64,000 bases of DNA, taken from positions 744,001 to 808,000 of the forward strand of contig NZ_CP083954.1 of assembly GCF_006442975.2 (NCBI RefSeq). The letters run 5' to 3'. Below the pieces are notes generated by a model. It searched no databases and had not been told where the DNA came from. It was given only the letters and a program-made list of their open reading frames with translations. A program made the translations under genes and the position numbers. This document shows positions 29,725 to 37,485 of the stretch, in pieces. Every line of letters begins with the position of its first letter. Position 1 is the first letter of the stretch. The DNA comes from Mesorhizobium sp. B2-1-1 (GTDB taxonomy: Bacteria > Pseudomonadota > Alphaproteobacteria > Rhizobiales > Rhizobiaceae).

Positions 29725-30741
29725 ATGTCCACCACCATTTCGCGACGCATCCTTCTCCTGTCTACGGCCGCACTTGCCGGCGCCGCCTTCCTCGGCCCGG
29801 CTTTTGCCGACGACCTCAAGATCACCATCGGCTACCAGACGGTGGTCGAACCCTCCAAGGTGCCGCAGGCCGATGGTGCCTATGAAAAGGCTACCAACGC
29901 CGCCATCGACTGGCGCAAATTCGATTCCGGCGCCGATGTCATCGCCGCGGTCGCATCCGGCTCGGTAGACATCGGCTATGTCGGTTCGAGCCCGCTGGCG
30001 GCGGCGGCGAGCCGCGAATTGCCGGTCCAGACCATCTTCGTCGTCGGCCTGATCGGGCCATCCGAGGCCTTGGTCGCACGCAACGGCGCCGGCATAGAGA
30101 AGGTCGCCGACCTCGCCGGCAAGAAGGTGGCCGTGCCCTTCGTCTCGACGACGCATTACAGCCTGCTTGCCGCGCTGAAACATGAGAATGTCGACCCGAA
30201 ATCGGTCGAGATCCTCAATCTCAGGCCGCCGGAAATCGCCGCCGCCTTTTCGCGCGGCGATATCGATGCGGCCTATGTCTGGGATCCGGCGCTCGGCCAG
30301 GTCAAGACATCAGGCAAGGTGGTGCTGGATTCCTCCCAGGTCGCCGCCTGGGGCGCGCCGACCTTCGACGCCTGGATCGTGCGCACCGACTTTGCCGAAA
30401 AGAACCCGGAAGCGGTGCGCGACTTCGTCAAGGTGACGGGTGCGGCCTATGCCGAGTACCTGGCTAAGCCCGACGCCTGGTCGGCAGCGTCGCCGCAAGC
30501 GGCCGAGATCGCCAAGCTGACCGGCGCCAAGGTCGAGGAAGTGCCTGAACTGCTCAAGGGCTACGTCTTCCCGACACTCGAAGAACAGGCCTCCGACAAG
30601 TTCCTCGGCGGCGGCACGGTCAAGGCGATCGCGGCCGCGTCCGCCTTCCTCAAGGAGCAGGGCAAGGTAGACGCCGTGCTGCCGGACTATTCGAAATATG
30701 TGACATCGAAATACGTCACCGAGGCGCTGGCCTCGAACTGA
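29725..30741 (+). CDS. tauA: Taurine/sulfonate ABC transporter substrate-binding protein
   Basis: 338 aa periplasmic receptor. The start at the second ATG (MSTTISRRILLLS) is preferred over 29713, because GGAG inside the upstream codons is at ideal spacing. The signal peptide is MSTTISRRILLLSTAALAGA and on to about residue 28. The mature protein fits the TauA group: ITIGYQTVVEPSKVPQADGAYEKATNAAIDWRKFDSGADVIAAVASGSVDIGYVGSSPLA (quoted in separate motifs: IGYQTVVEP, WRKFDSGADV, GSVDIGYVGSSP). It imports taurine or a related alkanesulfonate as a sulfur source. Confidence 0.88.
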   Translation: MSTTISRRILLLSTAALAGAAFLGPAFADDLKITIGYQTVVEPSKVPQADGAYEKATNAAIDWRKFDSGADVIAAVASGSVDIGYVGSSPLAAAASRELPVQTIFVVGLIGPSEALVARNGAGIEKVADLAGKKVAVPFVSTTHYSLLAALKHENVDPKSVEILNLRPPEIAAAFSRGDIDAAYVWDPALGQVKTSGKVVLDSSQVAAWGAPTFDAWIVRTDFAEKNPEAVRDFVKVTGAAYAEYLAKPDAWSAASPQAAEIAKLTGAKVEEVPELLKGYVFPTLEEQASDKFLGGGTVKAIAAASAFLKEQGKVDAVLPDYSKYVTSKYVTEALASN

Positions 30742-30893
30742 CCCGAGCGTTGGAGCGCCCCATGCCACGACGGGCAGGTGGCGCCCCGATGAGACGCGCG
30801 CGGCTTTCCTGACGCCGCGTGTCGTCTGTCCCGGAGCCGCTGACGAGGCGCGGCTTCGGGCAGGCGGACTTCAACGAACTCCTGCGAGGGCTC

Positions 30894-31667
30894 ATGTCGC
30901 ATCTCGTGCTCGACAGAATCTCGATCCACTATGACGGCCAGCCCGCACCCGCCGTCGAGCGGGTATCGATCGACGTCGCCAGCGATGACTTCGTCGTCCT
31001 TGTCGGCCGTTCCGGCTGCGGCAAGACCTCGCTGCTCAATGTAGCCGCCGGCTTTGTCGCGCCGGCACGCGGCACGGCCGCGATCGACGGCCGGCCGATC
31101 GCAGCACCCGGTTCGGACCGTGCGGTGGTGTTCCAGAACGACGCGCTGTTTCCTTGGCTGACGGCGCGCGAGAACGTCGCCTTCGCGCTCAGGCTGCGCG
31201 GTGTCGGGCCATCCGAGCGGGCGCGCCGCGCCGACGAATTGCTCGGCCTGGTCAAGCTCACCGATGCCGGCGACAAGCGCATCTGGGAGCTGTCCGGCGG
31301 CATGCGCCAGCGCGTCGGCCTTGCCCGGGCGCTGGCTGCCGAGCCGCAATTCCTGCTGCTCGACGAGCCGCTCGGCGCGCTCGATGCGCTGACGCGCGAG
31401 CGCATGCAGACGACGCTGCTCGACCTGTGGACGGCAAGCAAGGTCGGCGTGCTTATGGTCACGCACGGCATCGACGAGGCGCTGGTGCTCGCCACCCGCA
31501 TCGTGGTGCTGGCGCCCGGGCCGGGCCGGGTGGTGCGGACCTTGGAGCCGGGCTTCTCCAGGCGCTACGCAGCGGGCGAGGCCATCCGCGCCATCAAGGC
31601 CGATCCTGGCTTCGCCGCGGCGCGCGGCGAACTGACCGACGCGATCTTCGAGGGAGAGGCGGCATGA
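30894..31667 (+). CDS. tauB: Taurine/sulfonate ABC transporter ATP-binding protein
   Basis: 257 aa. Walker A GRSGCGKTS (38-46), signature LSGGMRQRV, Walker B FLLLDEPLGALD and switch His in VTHGIDEA. The start at 30894 follows GCGAGGG; the longer frame upstream has no conserved residues. It is 152 nt after tauA, a gap with no visible terminator, and its stop overlaps the permease start by ATGA. Confidence 0.93.
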   Translation: MSHLVLDRISIHYDGQPAPAVERVSIDVASDDFVVLVGRSGCGKTSLLNVAAGFVAPARGTAAIDGRPIAAPGSDRAVVFQNDALFPWLTARENVAFALRLRGVGPSERARRADELLGLVKLTDAGDKRIWELSGGMRQRVGLARALAAEPQFLLLDEPLGALDALTRERMQTTLLDLWTASKVGVLMVTHGIDEALVLATRIVVLAPGPGRVVRTLEPGFSRRYAAGEAIRAIKADPGFAAARGELTDAIFEGEAA

Positions 31668-32524
31668 CCATTTCCTCCTACACCGAACGCTCCGGCCCCA
31701 GGACCGAAGAGGCCGACGGCCTGTCGGTGCCATGGTCGCGCCCGGTCCCGAAGCGCAAGGGCGTTTCGGCGCGCATGGTCAGCGCGGCCACCATTCTTCT
31801 GGTGCTGGCGCTGTGGACGCTGTCGGCCCGCCTGCAACTGGTGTCGCCGGTATTCCTGCCCTCGCCTGTCGCGGTGTGGAACAAATTCATCATCGTCGCC
31901 CGCGACGGCTTTGTCGACGCAACGCTCGTCCAGCATATCGCCGCCAGCCTGGGGCGGGTGTTCGCCGCGCTCATCGCGGCGCTCCTCGTCGGCGTGCCGG
32001 TTGGCCTCGCCATCGGCATCAGCACCGTCGGCCGCGGCATTTTCGATCCGCTGCTGGAATTCCTGCGGCCGATCCCGCCGCTCGCCTATCTGCCGCTGGT
32101 CATCATCTGGTTCGGCATCGGCGAGCCGTCCAAGGTCCTGGTGATAGCCATCGCCATGCTGGCGCCGGTGGCCTTGTCGACCGCGTCCGGCGTCCGCGGC
32201 GTCTCGCAGGAGCGCATCAACGCCGCGCGTTCGCTTGGCGCGACGAGGCGCCAGGTGGTCCGCCACGTGATCCTGCCCAGCGCGCTGCCGTCGATCCTGA
32301 CCGGACTGCGCATCGCGCTCGGCGCCGGGTGGTCCACGCTGGTCGCCGCCGAACTGGTGGCGGCGACGCGCGGGCTTGGCTTCATGATCCAGTCGGCGGC
32401 GCAGTTCCTGGTCACCGACGTGGTGGTCATGGGCATTTTGGTGATCGCGGCCATCGCCTTCGTGCTCGAATTCGCCATCCGCAGGATCGAGCGCGCGCTC
32501 GTGCCGTGGGCGGGACGCGAATGA
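31664..32524 (+). CDS. tauC: Taurine/sulfonate ABC transporter permease
   Basis: 286 aa with six or so hydrophobic segments. The cytoplasmic EAA-like loop is AARSLGATRRQVVRHVILPSALPSILTGLRI. It belongs to the BPD_transp_1 family of nitrate/sulfonate/taurine systems. It is translationally coupled to the ATPase gene. No sulfonate dioxygenase or monooxygenase gene follows; only two small unrelated frames come next. Confidence 0.93.
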   Translation: MTISSYTERSGPRTEEADGLSVPWSRPVPKRKGVSARMVSAATILLVLALWTLSARLQLVSPVFLPSPVAVWNKFIIVARDGFVDATLVQHIAASLGRVFAALIAALLVGVPVGLAIGISTVGRGIFDPLLEFLRPIPPLAYLPLVIIWFGIGEPSKVLVIAIAMLAPVALSTASGVRGVSQERINAARSLGATRRQVVRHVILPSALPSILTGLRIALGAGWSTLVAAELVAATRGLGFMIQSAAQFLVTDVVVMGILVIAAIAFVLEFAIRRIERALVPWAGRE

Positions 32525-32543
32525 TCGGGAAACGGAGATGACG

Positions 32544-32750
32544 ATGACCCATTCCACCGCCATGCTGTTCGCCCATTTCGGCACCTGGCTGCTGGGCCTG
32601 ACATCCGATGGCAAGGCGATAGAGGAGGACAAGGCGACAAGGGAGGACGGTCCGCGCTCGCCGGCGCCCGTCCGACTCCCGGCCGGGCGTGACCGCCTGC
32701 CGCCGCGAGACGAAAGCTTCTACTGGGCCTGGCAGTACTGGTCGCAGTGA
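32544..32750 (+). CDS. Small hypothetical protein, 68 aa
   Basis: Start MTHSTAMLFAHFGTWLLGL, with GGAG six nt upstream; an ATG two codons earlier overlaps that site. The N-terminus is hydrophobic, the middle is charged and Pro-rich, and it ends in aromatic residues (ESFYWAWQYWSQ). It begins 19 nt after the permease stop and so could ride on the transporter operon. No family recognised. Confidence 0.5.
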   Translation: MTHSTAMLFAHFGTWLLGLTSDGKAIEEDKATREDGPRSPAPVRLPAGRDRLPPRDESFYWAWQYWSQ

Positions 32751-32757
32751 GAGCGGC

Positions 32758-32943
32758 TCAACCGCGCGAACGGTTCGCCCACACGAGCCCGGCGAGACCG
32801 ACCAGCATGACGATGATGCCGATGGTGAGCCATTGCGACTGGCCGGTCATGAAGCTGCCGCCGATCGCGCCGATGCCTTGCAGCGACCACAGCGCGCCGA
32901 CGGCCAGCACAATCAACGCCAGCAGATTTTTGATCAGTCTCAT
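32758..32943 (-). CDS. Small membrane protein, 61 aa
   Basis: Start MRLIKNLLALIVLAVGALWS after GGGAGAATCC. Two transmembrane helices (residues 5-25 and 38-55) are separated by GSFMTGQSQW, with the end WANRSRG. It resembles the many short two-helix inner-membrane proteins of rhizobia. Function unknown. Convergent with the preceding small gene. Confidence 0.75.
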   Translation of the reverse strand: MRLIKNLLALIVLAVGALWSLQGIGAIGGSFMTGQSQWLTIGIIVMLVGLAGLVWANRSRG

Positions 32944-33253
32944 TGCCGGATTCTCCCTTCCGAAGTTGATCGGTCGCGTCTTCGCCGTCGCGATGAAAGA
33001 GGCAAAGGAATCGGTTCGGCAGCAGCATCTTCTACTTGGATGTTGCCGCTCGATCTTGTCAAACAAGACATGGATATCCGCTGGAACATCATCGTGAGTT
33101 GATCGCTGACCGCCGGGAAATCACTGACAGACTGTTACCGGGCGACTCCAAACGTGTGCCGGCGCCATGGAACCGCCAGATGATCGCCGCATTTCGTGCC
33201 TTATTGTCTCCGTAACGGCTGGGGCCTGTCAAAAACGGAGCCTTCCCCCAAAT

Positions 33254-33622
33254 ATGAATAACAACAACCGGACCGCGCTTGCCGCGGTGACGATCGCTGC
33301 TGGCCTGATGGTCGGCGCCTCCGCCACTCCAGCCGCCTCCGCCGCCGGTCAATGCGGTCGCGCTTCCTGGTACGCCCTGCACTCCAGGACCGCGTCGGGC
33401 GAACGGATGAACCCTTCGGCCTTGACCGCCGCACACCGCACGCTGCCTTTCGGCACCAAGCTGCGGGTCACCAACCAGAACAATGGCCGCAGCGTCGTGG
33501 TGCGCATCAACGATCGCGGACCGTTCATCAGGGGACGCGTGCTCGACCTGTCGAAGGGTGCCGCCGGCCAGCTCGGCTTCATCGGTTCGGGCCACACCGC
33601 GGTCTGCATGGCGCGCGTCTGA
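33254..33622 (+). CDS. RlpA-like double-psi beta-barrel protein, secreted
   Basis: 122 aa. A signal peptide (to about residue 30, [12 protein letters not shown]) is followed by the RlpA core: [41 protein letters not shown] and [24 protein letters not shown] (given as separate motifs [20 protein letters not shown] and [16 protein letters not shown]). Such proteins bind or cleave peptidoglycan at the septum; the C-terminal SPOR domain of full RlpA is absent. An EcfG-like promoter with one mismatch (GGAAC-N16-CATT) lies at 33169-33193. Confidence 0.88.
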   Translation: MNNNNRTALAAVTIAAGLMVGASATPAASAAGQCGRASWYALHSRTASGERMNPSALTAAHRTLPFGTKLRVTNQNNGRSVVVRINDRGPFIRGRVLDLSKGAAGQLGFIGSGHTAVCMARV

Positions 33623-33630
33623 CCACCACT

Positions 33631-33650
33631 GCCCGGCCCGAGGGCCGGGC
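33631..33650. terminator. GC-rich hairpin after the RlpA-like gene
   Basis: GCCCGGCCC/GGGCCGGGC arms, 9 nt after the stop codon. There is no T-run, so it may act as a transcript 3' end stabiliser rather than an intrinsic terminator. Confidence 0.35.
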
Positions 33651-33850
33651 CGCCTGGCCTTCGCACCTGCACAATGAGCCGGCTTGTACCGTCCAAGGCT
33701 GATTTCCAACGCTTTGGACCAAGAATGCGTATAGATCACGCCACGTGACGTATTGCATCGCAGCAATTAGTTGTTAACTTCCCCGCGAGACAGTTAGGGC
33801 CAGGCACTGCTCGCCGCCCCTTCGGTCGCAGGCCGCAGCGGGGTAAACGG

Positions 33851-35128
33851 ATGTTCTACCAGCTCTATGAAATGAACCACGCCGCCCTGCAGCCGGCCCG
33901 TCTCTATGCCGATGCGGTGCGGCTGTTCTATTCCAACCCGCTCAATCCGTTCTCGCACACGTCCTGGGGCCGCTCGATCGCGGCGGGCGCCGAGTTGTTC
34001 GAGCGCACCACGCGCCGCTACGGCAAGCCGCAATTCGGCCTCGACAAGACGGTGGTCGACTGGAAGAGCGTGGCAGTGACCGAGAAGATCGTCTGGTCAC
34101 GACCGTTCTGCAACCTGGTGCATTTCGAGCGCGCCGTGCCCGCCGGGCGGCGGCGCGATCCGAAGCTTCTGATCGTGGCGCCGATGTCGGGCCACTATGC
34201 GACGCTGCTGCGCGGCACGGTCGAAGCCATGCTGCCCCATGCCGACGTGCACATCACCGACTGGATCGACGCCCGCATGGTGCCGACGGCCGACGGCCAA
34301 TTCGATCTCGACGACTATATCGACTATGTTGTCGACATGCTGCATGTGCTGGGCCCCGACACGCATGTGATGGCTGTTTGCCAGCCTTCCGTGCCGGTGC
34401 TGGCGGCCGTGGCGCTGATGGAAACGCGCGGCGACCCCTTCGTTCCTGCGACGATGACCCTGATGGGCGGGCCGATCGACACGCGCCGCAACCCGACCGC
34501 GGTCAACCTTCTGGCCGAGGAGAAGGGCATAGACTGGTTCCGCGACAATGTCGTGATGCGCGCGCCCTGGCCGGTGCCGGGCTTCGGCCGCGAGGTCTAT
34601 CCAGGCTTCCTGCAGCTCTCGGGCTTCATGAGCATGAACCTCGACCGCCACATCATCGCCCACAAGGACTTCTTCATGCACCTTGTGAAGCATGACGGCG
34701 ACAGCGCCGAGAAGCACCGCGACTTCTACGACGAGTATCTGGCGGTGATGGACCTGACGGCGGAGTTCTACCTGCAGACGGTCGACACGGTGTTTGTCCG
34801 GCACGCCTTGCCCAAGGGCGAGATGACGCATCGCGGCACGCCGATCGATCCCTCGGCCATCCGCAATGTCGCGCTGTTCACGGTGGAGGGCGAGAACGAC
34901 GACATTTCGGGCCTTGGCCAGACGCGGGCGGCGCATGATCTGTGCGTCAACATTCCCGCCGACAGGAAGGCGCATTACATGCAGCCCGCGGTCGGGCACT
35001 ACGGCGTCTTCAACGGTTCGCGCTTCCGCGCCGAGATCGTGCCGCGCATCGTCGACTTCATCACCAGCTATGGCCGCCAGAACCGGGTCGCCGTGAAACC
35101 GAAGCTGGTCCGCACCGCCAAAAGATAG
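33851..35128 (+). CDS. phaZ: Intracellular polyhydroxyalkanoate depolymerase
   Basis: 425 aa, start MFYQLYEMNHAALQPARLYA, the conserved N-terminus of intracellular PhaZ. The nucleophile is Cys177 in AVCQPSVPVLAA, as in the Ralstonia PhaZ1 group, where Cys replaces Ser of the lipase box. Likely acid and base lie in VEGENDDISG and VGHYGVFNGSRF (His). It mobilises stored polyhydroxybutyrate. The gene stands alone in a roughly 230-nt upstream gap, with a weak TTGCAT/TAACTT promoter candidate near 33755-33780. Confidence 0.94.
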   Translation: MFYQLYEMNHAALQPARLYADAVRLFYSNPLNPFSHTSWGRSIAAGAELFERTTRRYGKPQFGLDKTVVDWKSVAVTEKIVWSRPFCNLVHFERAVPAGRRRDPKLLIVAPMSGHYATLLRGTVEAMLPHADVHITDWIDARMVPTADGQFDLDDYIDYVVDMLHVLGPDTHVMAVCQPSVPVLAAVALMETRGDPFVPATMTLMGGPIDTRRNPTAVNLLAEEKGIDWFRDNVVMRAPWPVPGFGREVYPGFLQLSGFMSMNLDRHIIAHKDFFMHLVKHDGDSAEKHRDFYDEYLAVMDLTAEFYLQTVDTVFVRHALPKGEMTHRGTPIDPSAIRNVALFTVEGENDDISGLGQTRAAHDLCVNIPADRKAHYMQPAVGHYGVFNGSRFRAEIVPRIVDFITSYGRQNRVAVKPKLVRTAKR

Positions 35129-35292
35129 GCAGCCTGCATTGCCGGCCCGATAGCGCCGGACAGGCCTGTCGCACGGGTGCCGCTGCCATGCGTCTCGCGG
35201 GTAACCATGTCGCAAATCACCCAATCGTGGTAATTGACACGGACTGTAGATCGCCCTTAACCTTTCATTAATAACAAGGGCGAGCGGGGACA

Positions 35293-35913
35293 ATGAATTC
35301 CTCACCAATGGCGCGAGCGCTTCGTGCGTGCGCAGTAGCCGGACTGGCGACAATGATGGGAGGCTGGGTGGCACCGGCCCTGGCGGCTGGAGCGATGACG
35401 ACCGGCGGCGTCGCGTCGCAACCGATCGGCCATTATGATTTCTGCAGGCTCAATGCCCGCGAATGCGCGATCCGTCCCGGCAATCTTGCGCCGGCCGCGA
35501 TGACGGACAGATTGTGGCGCAAGCTGGCCAAGGTCACCGCCAGGGTGAATGCCGCCGTCAGGCCGATGAGCGACATGGACATCTATGGCAAGGACGAGGT
35601 CTGGGCCTATCCCGCCAAGGGCGTCGGCGACTGCGAGGACTATGTGCTGGAAAAGCGGCGCCTGCTGTCCCGGATGGGCATATCGCTTGCCGATCTTCTC
35701 ATCACCGTGGTGCGCAAACCCGACGGCGAAGGGCACTCGGTGCTGACGGTGCGCACCGACAGGGGCGACTATGTGCTCGACAATCTGACCGACAAGGTCA
35801 AGGCCTGGGACGACACCGGCTACCATTTCCTCAAGCGCCAGGCGATCGACAACACCGGCCGCTGGGTCTCGATCCGTGGCGGCCAGCAGGTGCTGGTCGG
35901 GTCCGTGGAGTAG
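35293..35913 (+). CDS. Transglutaminase-like cysteine peptidase (BTLCP, DUF920)
   Basis: 206 aa exported protein. The signal peptide extends to about residue 32 (ending APALA-AGA). Catalytic triad of the bacterial transglutaminase-like Cys proteinase family: C114 (GVGDCEDYVLEKRRLL), H148 (GEGHSVLTV) and D163 (YVLDN). Members process periplasmic proteins, e.g. LapG-type adhesin release, but no LapD/LapA partner is adjacent. A TTGACA element at 35234-35239 is the best promoter candidate, although the -10 is poor. Confidence 0.92.
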   Translation: MNSSPMARALRACAVAGLATMMGGWVAPALAAGAMTTGGVASQPIGHYDFCRLNARECAIRPGNLAPAAMTDRLWRKLAKVTARVNAAVRPMSDMDIYGKDEVWAYPAKGVGDCEDYVLEKRRLLSRMGISLADLLITVVRKPDGEGHSVLTVRTDRGDYVLDNLTDKVKAWDDTGYHFLKRQAIDNTGRWVSIRGGQQVLVGSVE

Positions 35914-35951
35914 GGACTGCGGCGGGCGGCGCGCCCAACCGCCGGATGTCG

Positions 35952-36131
35952 GCCCCGCCCCTCATTGCCCTGCCGGGCATTTCTCCCCGTATAGTGACGG
36001 GGAGAAAGACGCTGTCATCGACGATTTCCCCAATTGCCGACGTCGCAAGAAATACGCCAAGGGCGCGGCTGTCTCCCTTCTCCCCGTCCTATACGGGGAG
36101 AAGGTGCCGGCAGGCGGATGAGGGGCGGCGC
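35952..36131. repeat. Palindromic intergenic repeat, family B, copy 2
   Basis: The left arm contains TTCTCCCCGTATAGTGACGG and the right arm CTTCTCCCCGTCCTATACGG followed by a GCCGGCAGGCGGATGAGGGG end. It is the same element type as 24415-24590. It fills most of the 333-nt gap between the transglutaminase-like gene and the small secreted protein gene. Confidence 0.85.
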
Positions 36132-36246
36132 CGACGTTGCAGTCACGCGCCTCGCGCACTCCCCAAAAAAATTCCCACCTCCATGAACCATTTCGGCCCG
36201 GCCGGCGACACACAGCCGTGAACCGAACCAACCATGGAGACTTCAA

Positions 36247-36486
36247 ATGACTGCTTTCCTGCGTAACACCCTTCTCGCCGCCGTCGCGGTGTCGGGCATG
36301 GCCGGATCCGCTCTGGCCGATCAGACCATTCCAAGCTGCGCCAACACCAATCTCAACGACCTGTGGAGCGGCCGCTGTTGCGGCGCCGCCGGCGCATCGG
36401 ACTGCCTTGGCGGCGGCAATGGTGGCCGTGGCCATGGTGATCACGGCCGCGGTGGCAATGGCGGCAGCACGGCCGGCAAGAACTGA
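36247..36486 (+). CDS. Small secreted Cys/Gly/His-rich protein
   Basis: 79 aa. A clear Sec signal peptide (MTAFLRNTLLAAVAVSGMAG..., cleavage near ALA-DQT). The mature part of about 54 residues has four Cys (PSCANTN, GRCCGAAGASDC) and a C-terminal Gly/His/Arg-rich tail (GGRGHGDHGRGGNGG) that could bind metal. No family recognised. It is followed directly by a strong hairpin, so it is a self-contained transcript. The start lies 7 nt or so after GGAGACTTCAA. Confidence 0.72.
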   Translation: MTAFLRNTLLAAVAVSGMAGSALADQTIPSCANTNLNDLWSGRCCGAAGASDCLGGGNGGRGHGDHGRGGNGGSTAGKN

Positions 36487-36494
36487 TCTCATCA

Positions 36495-36531
36495 CGGCGG
36501 CCCGCCGGCTGCTGCTGGCGGGCCGCCGTTT
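36495..36531 (+). terminator. Strong hairpin terminator after the small secreted protein gene
   Basis: 12-bp perfect stem (CGGCGGCCCGCC and its complement) with a 10-nt loop, followed by TTT, 9 nt past the stop codon. The T-run is short but the stem is very stable. A second hairpin (GCCGGG/CCCGGC, 36560-36575) sits just downstream of the convergent regulator gene. Confidence 0.55.
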
Positions 36532-36575
36532 CGCGATCGGGAGCTCAGCCGCCGCGAGAGCCGGGCAAACCCGGC

Positions 36576-36944
36576 CTACCGCCGCCGCCCCAGCGCCGCG
36601 CGGATAGAGGCGGTTATGCGGCGCAGTTCCTCCTCGTCGAGCTTTTCGATGTTCTCAGCCAGGAGGTTGGCAAGCTCGGTCGCGGCCGGGCTCAGGCCCG
36701 ACGTGTCGAGCCTGACGCGCGGATGCGAGCCTTCGGCCAGTCGCGCCAGTTCCTCGGCGTCGTCCCAGATGATGTTGAAATAGCCGATGATCTTCTGGAT
36801 AAGCGTCCAGGTCGGCGCGCCGCGCCTTCCATGCTCGAGCGCCGACAGATAGGCGGCGCTGACGCCGATGGCGGCGGCCATGTCCTTCTGGGTGACGCCG
36901 CGCTCGGCCCTCAGCGCCCGCAGCCTCTCGCCGAACGGGGTCAC
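36576..36944 (-). CDS. XRE-type helix-turn-helix regulator
   Basis: 122 aa, read from a GTG at 36944 with GAGG about 9 nt upstream: first residues MTPFGERLRALRAERGVTQK. The HTH_3 fold is at residues 5-60 (TQKDMAAAIGVSAAYLSALEHGRRG), and a helical C-terminal region follows. No ATG exists at the right position. The start lies 10 nt after the smr stop, so it is probably translated from the mltA-smr transcript. Confidence 0.88.
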   Translation of the reverse strand: MTPFGERLRALRAERGVTQKDMAAAIGVSAAYLSALEHGRRGAPTWTLIQKIIGYFNIIWDDAEELARLAEGSHPRVRLDTSGLSPAATELANLLAENIEKLDEEELRRITASIRAALGRRR

Positions 36945-36954
36945 GACCCCATCC

Positions 36955-37485
36955 TCACGACCGGACCCGCCGCAGCCTGACATAGAGCGCGCCCGAGCCG
37001 CCATGGTTGCGCGCGGCGTGGTCGTGACTGGAGACCAGCGGCCGGAACGCCGGCGTCGACAGCCAGGCCGGCACCGCGCGGCGCAGCACGCCGTCGCCGC
37101 CCGACGAAGAGCCCTTGCCGGTGATGACCAGGACATAGCGGATGCCGCCGGCATGCGCGCGGCGCAGGAAGGAGAACAGCAGCGAATAGGCTTCGTCCTG
37201 CGTCATGCCGTGCAGGTCGACCCGGCCTTCGATGGGCAGCCGGCCTTTCGACAATTTGTCCAGCGTCGGCTCGTCGAGTGCATGGGAGACATGCTGGGCC
37301 TTCGGCTTAGGCGCGCCGGCCGGACCGGCAACGGGCCGGGCTTGTTGCGTCGGCGCCGGCTTCGCCTCGATGCCGAAATCCGGGACAGGCACGGCGGCCT
37401 TGCCCTTCAGCGGCTTGGCCGTGCGCGCCACCAAGTTCCACAGCACCCGGTCGTCCTCGCTCAACCTGTCGCTGCGGCGGGTCAT
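36955..37485 (-). CDS. Smr domain protein (Smr/MutS2 family)
   Basis: 176 aa starting MTRRSDRLSEDDRVLWN. The N-terminal half is basic and Pro/Lys-rich. The Smr domain (about 85-170) has the motif VDLHGMTQDEA (DLHG) and VLVITGKGSSSGGDGVLRRAVPAWL. Smr domains act as nucleases, some of them on stalled mRNA. The ATG overlaps the mltA stop (ATGA), giving a coupled mltA-smr pair that is conserved in Hyphomicrobiales. Confidence 0.93.
   Translation of the reverse strand: MTRRSDRLSEDDRVLWNLVARTAKPLKGKAAVPVPDFGIEAKPAPTQQARPVAGPAGAPKPKAQHVSHALDEPTLDKLSKGRLPIEGRVDLHGMTQDEAYSLLFSFLRRAHAGGIRYVLVITGKGSSSGGDGVLRRAVPAWLSTPAFRPLVSSHDHAARNHGGSGALYVRLRRVRS

Noticed and set aside
33742..33747. CACGTG near 33742, also 32264 and 47373, as extra parS sites
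   Set aside because: The flanks do not match TGTTT/AAACA in either half, so they are chance hexamers.
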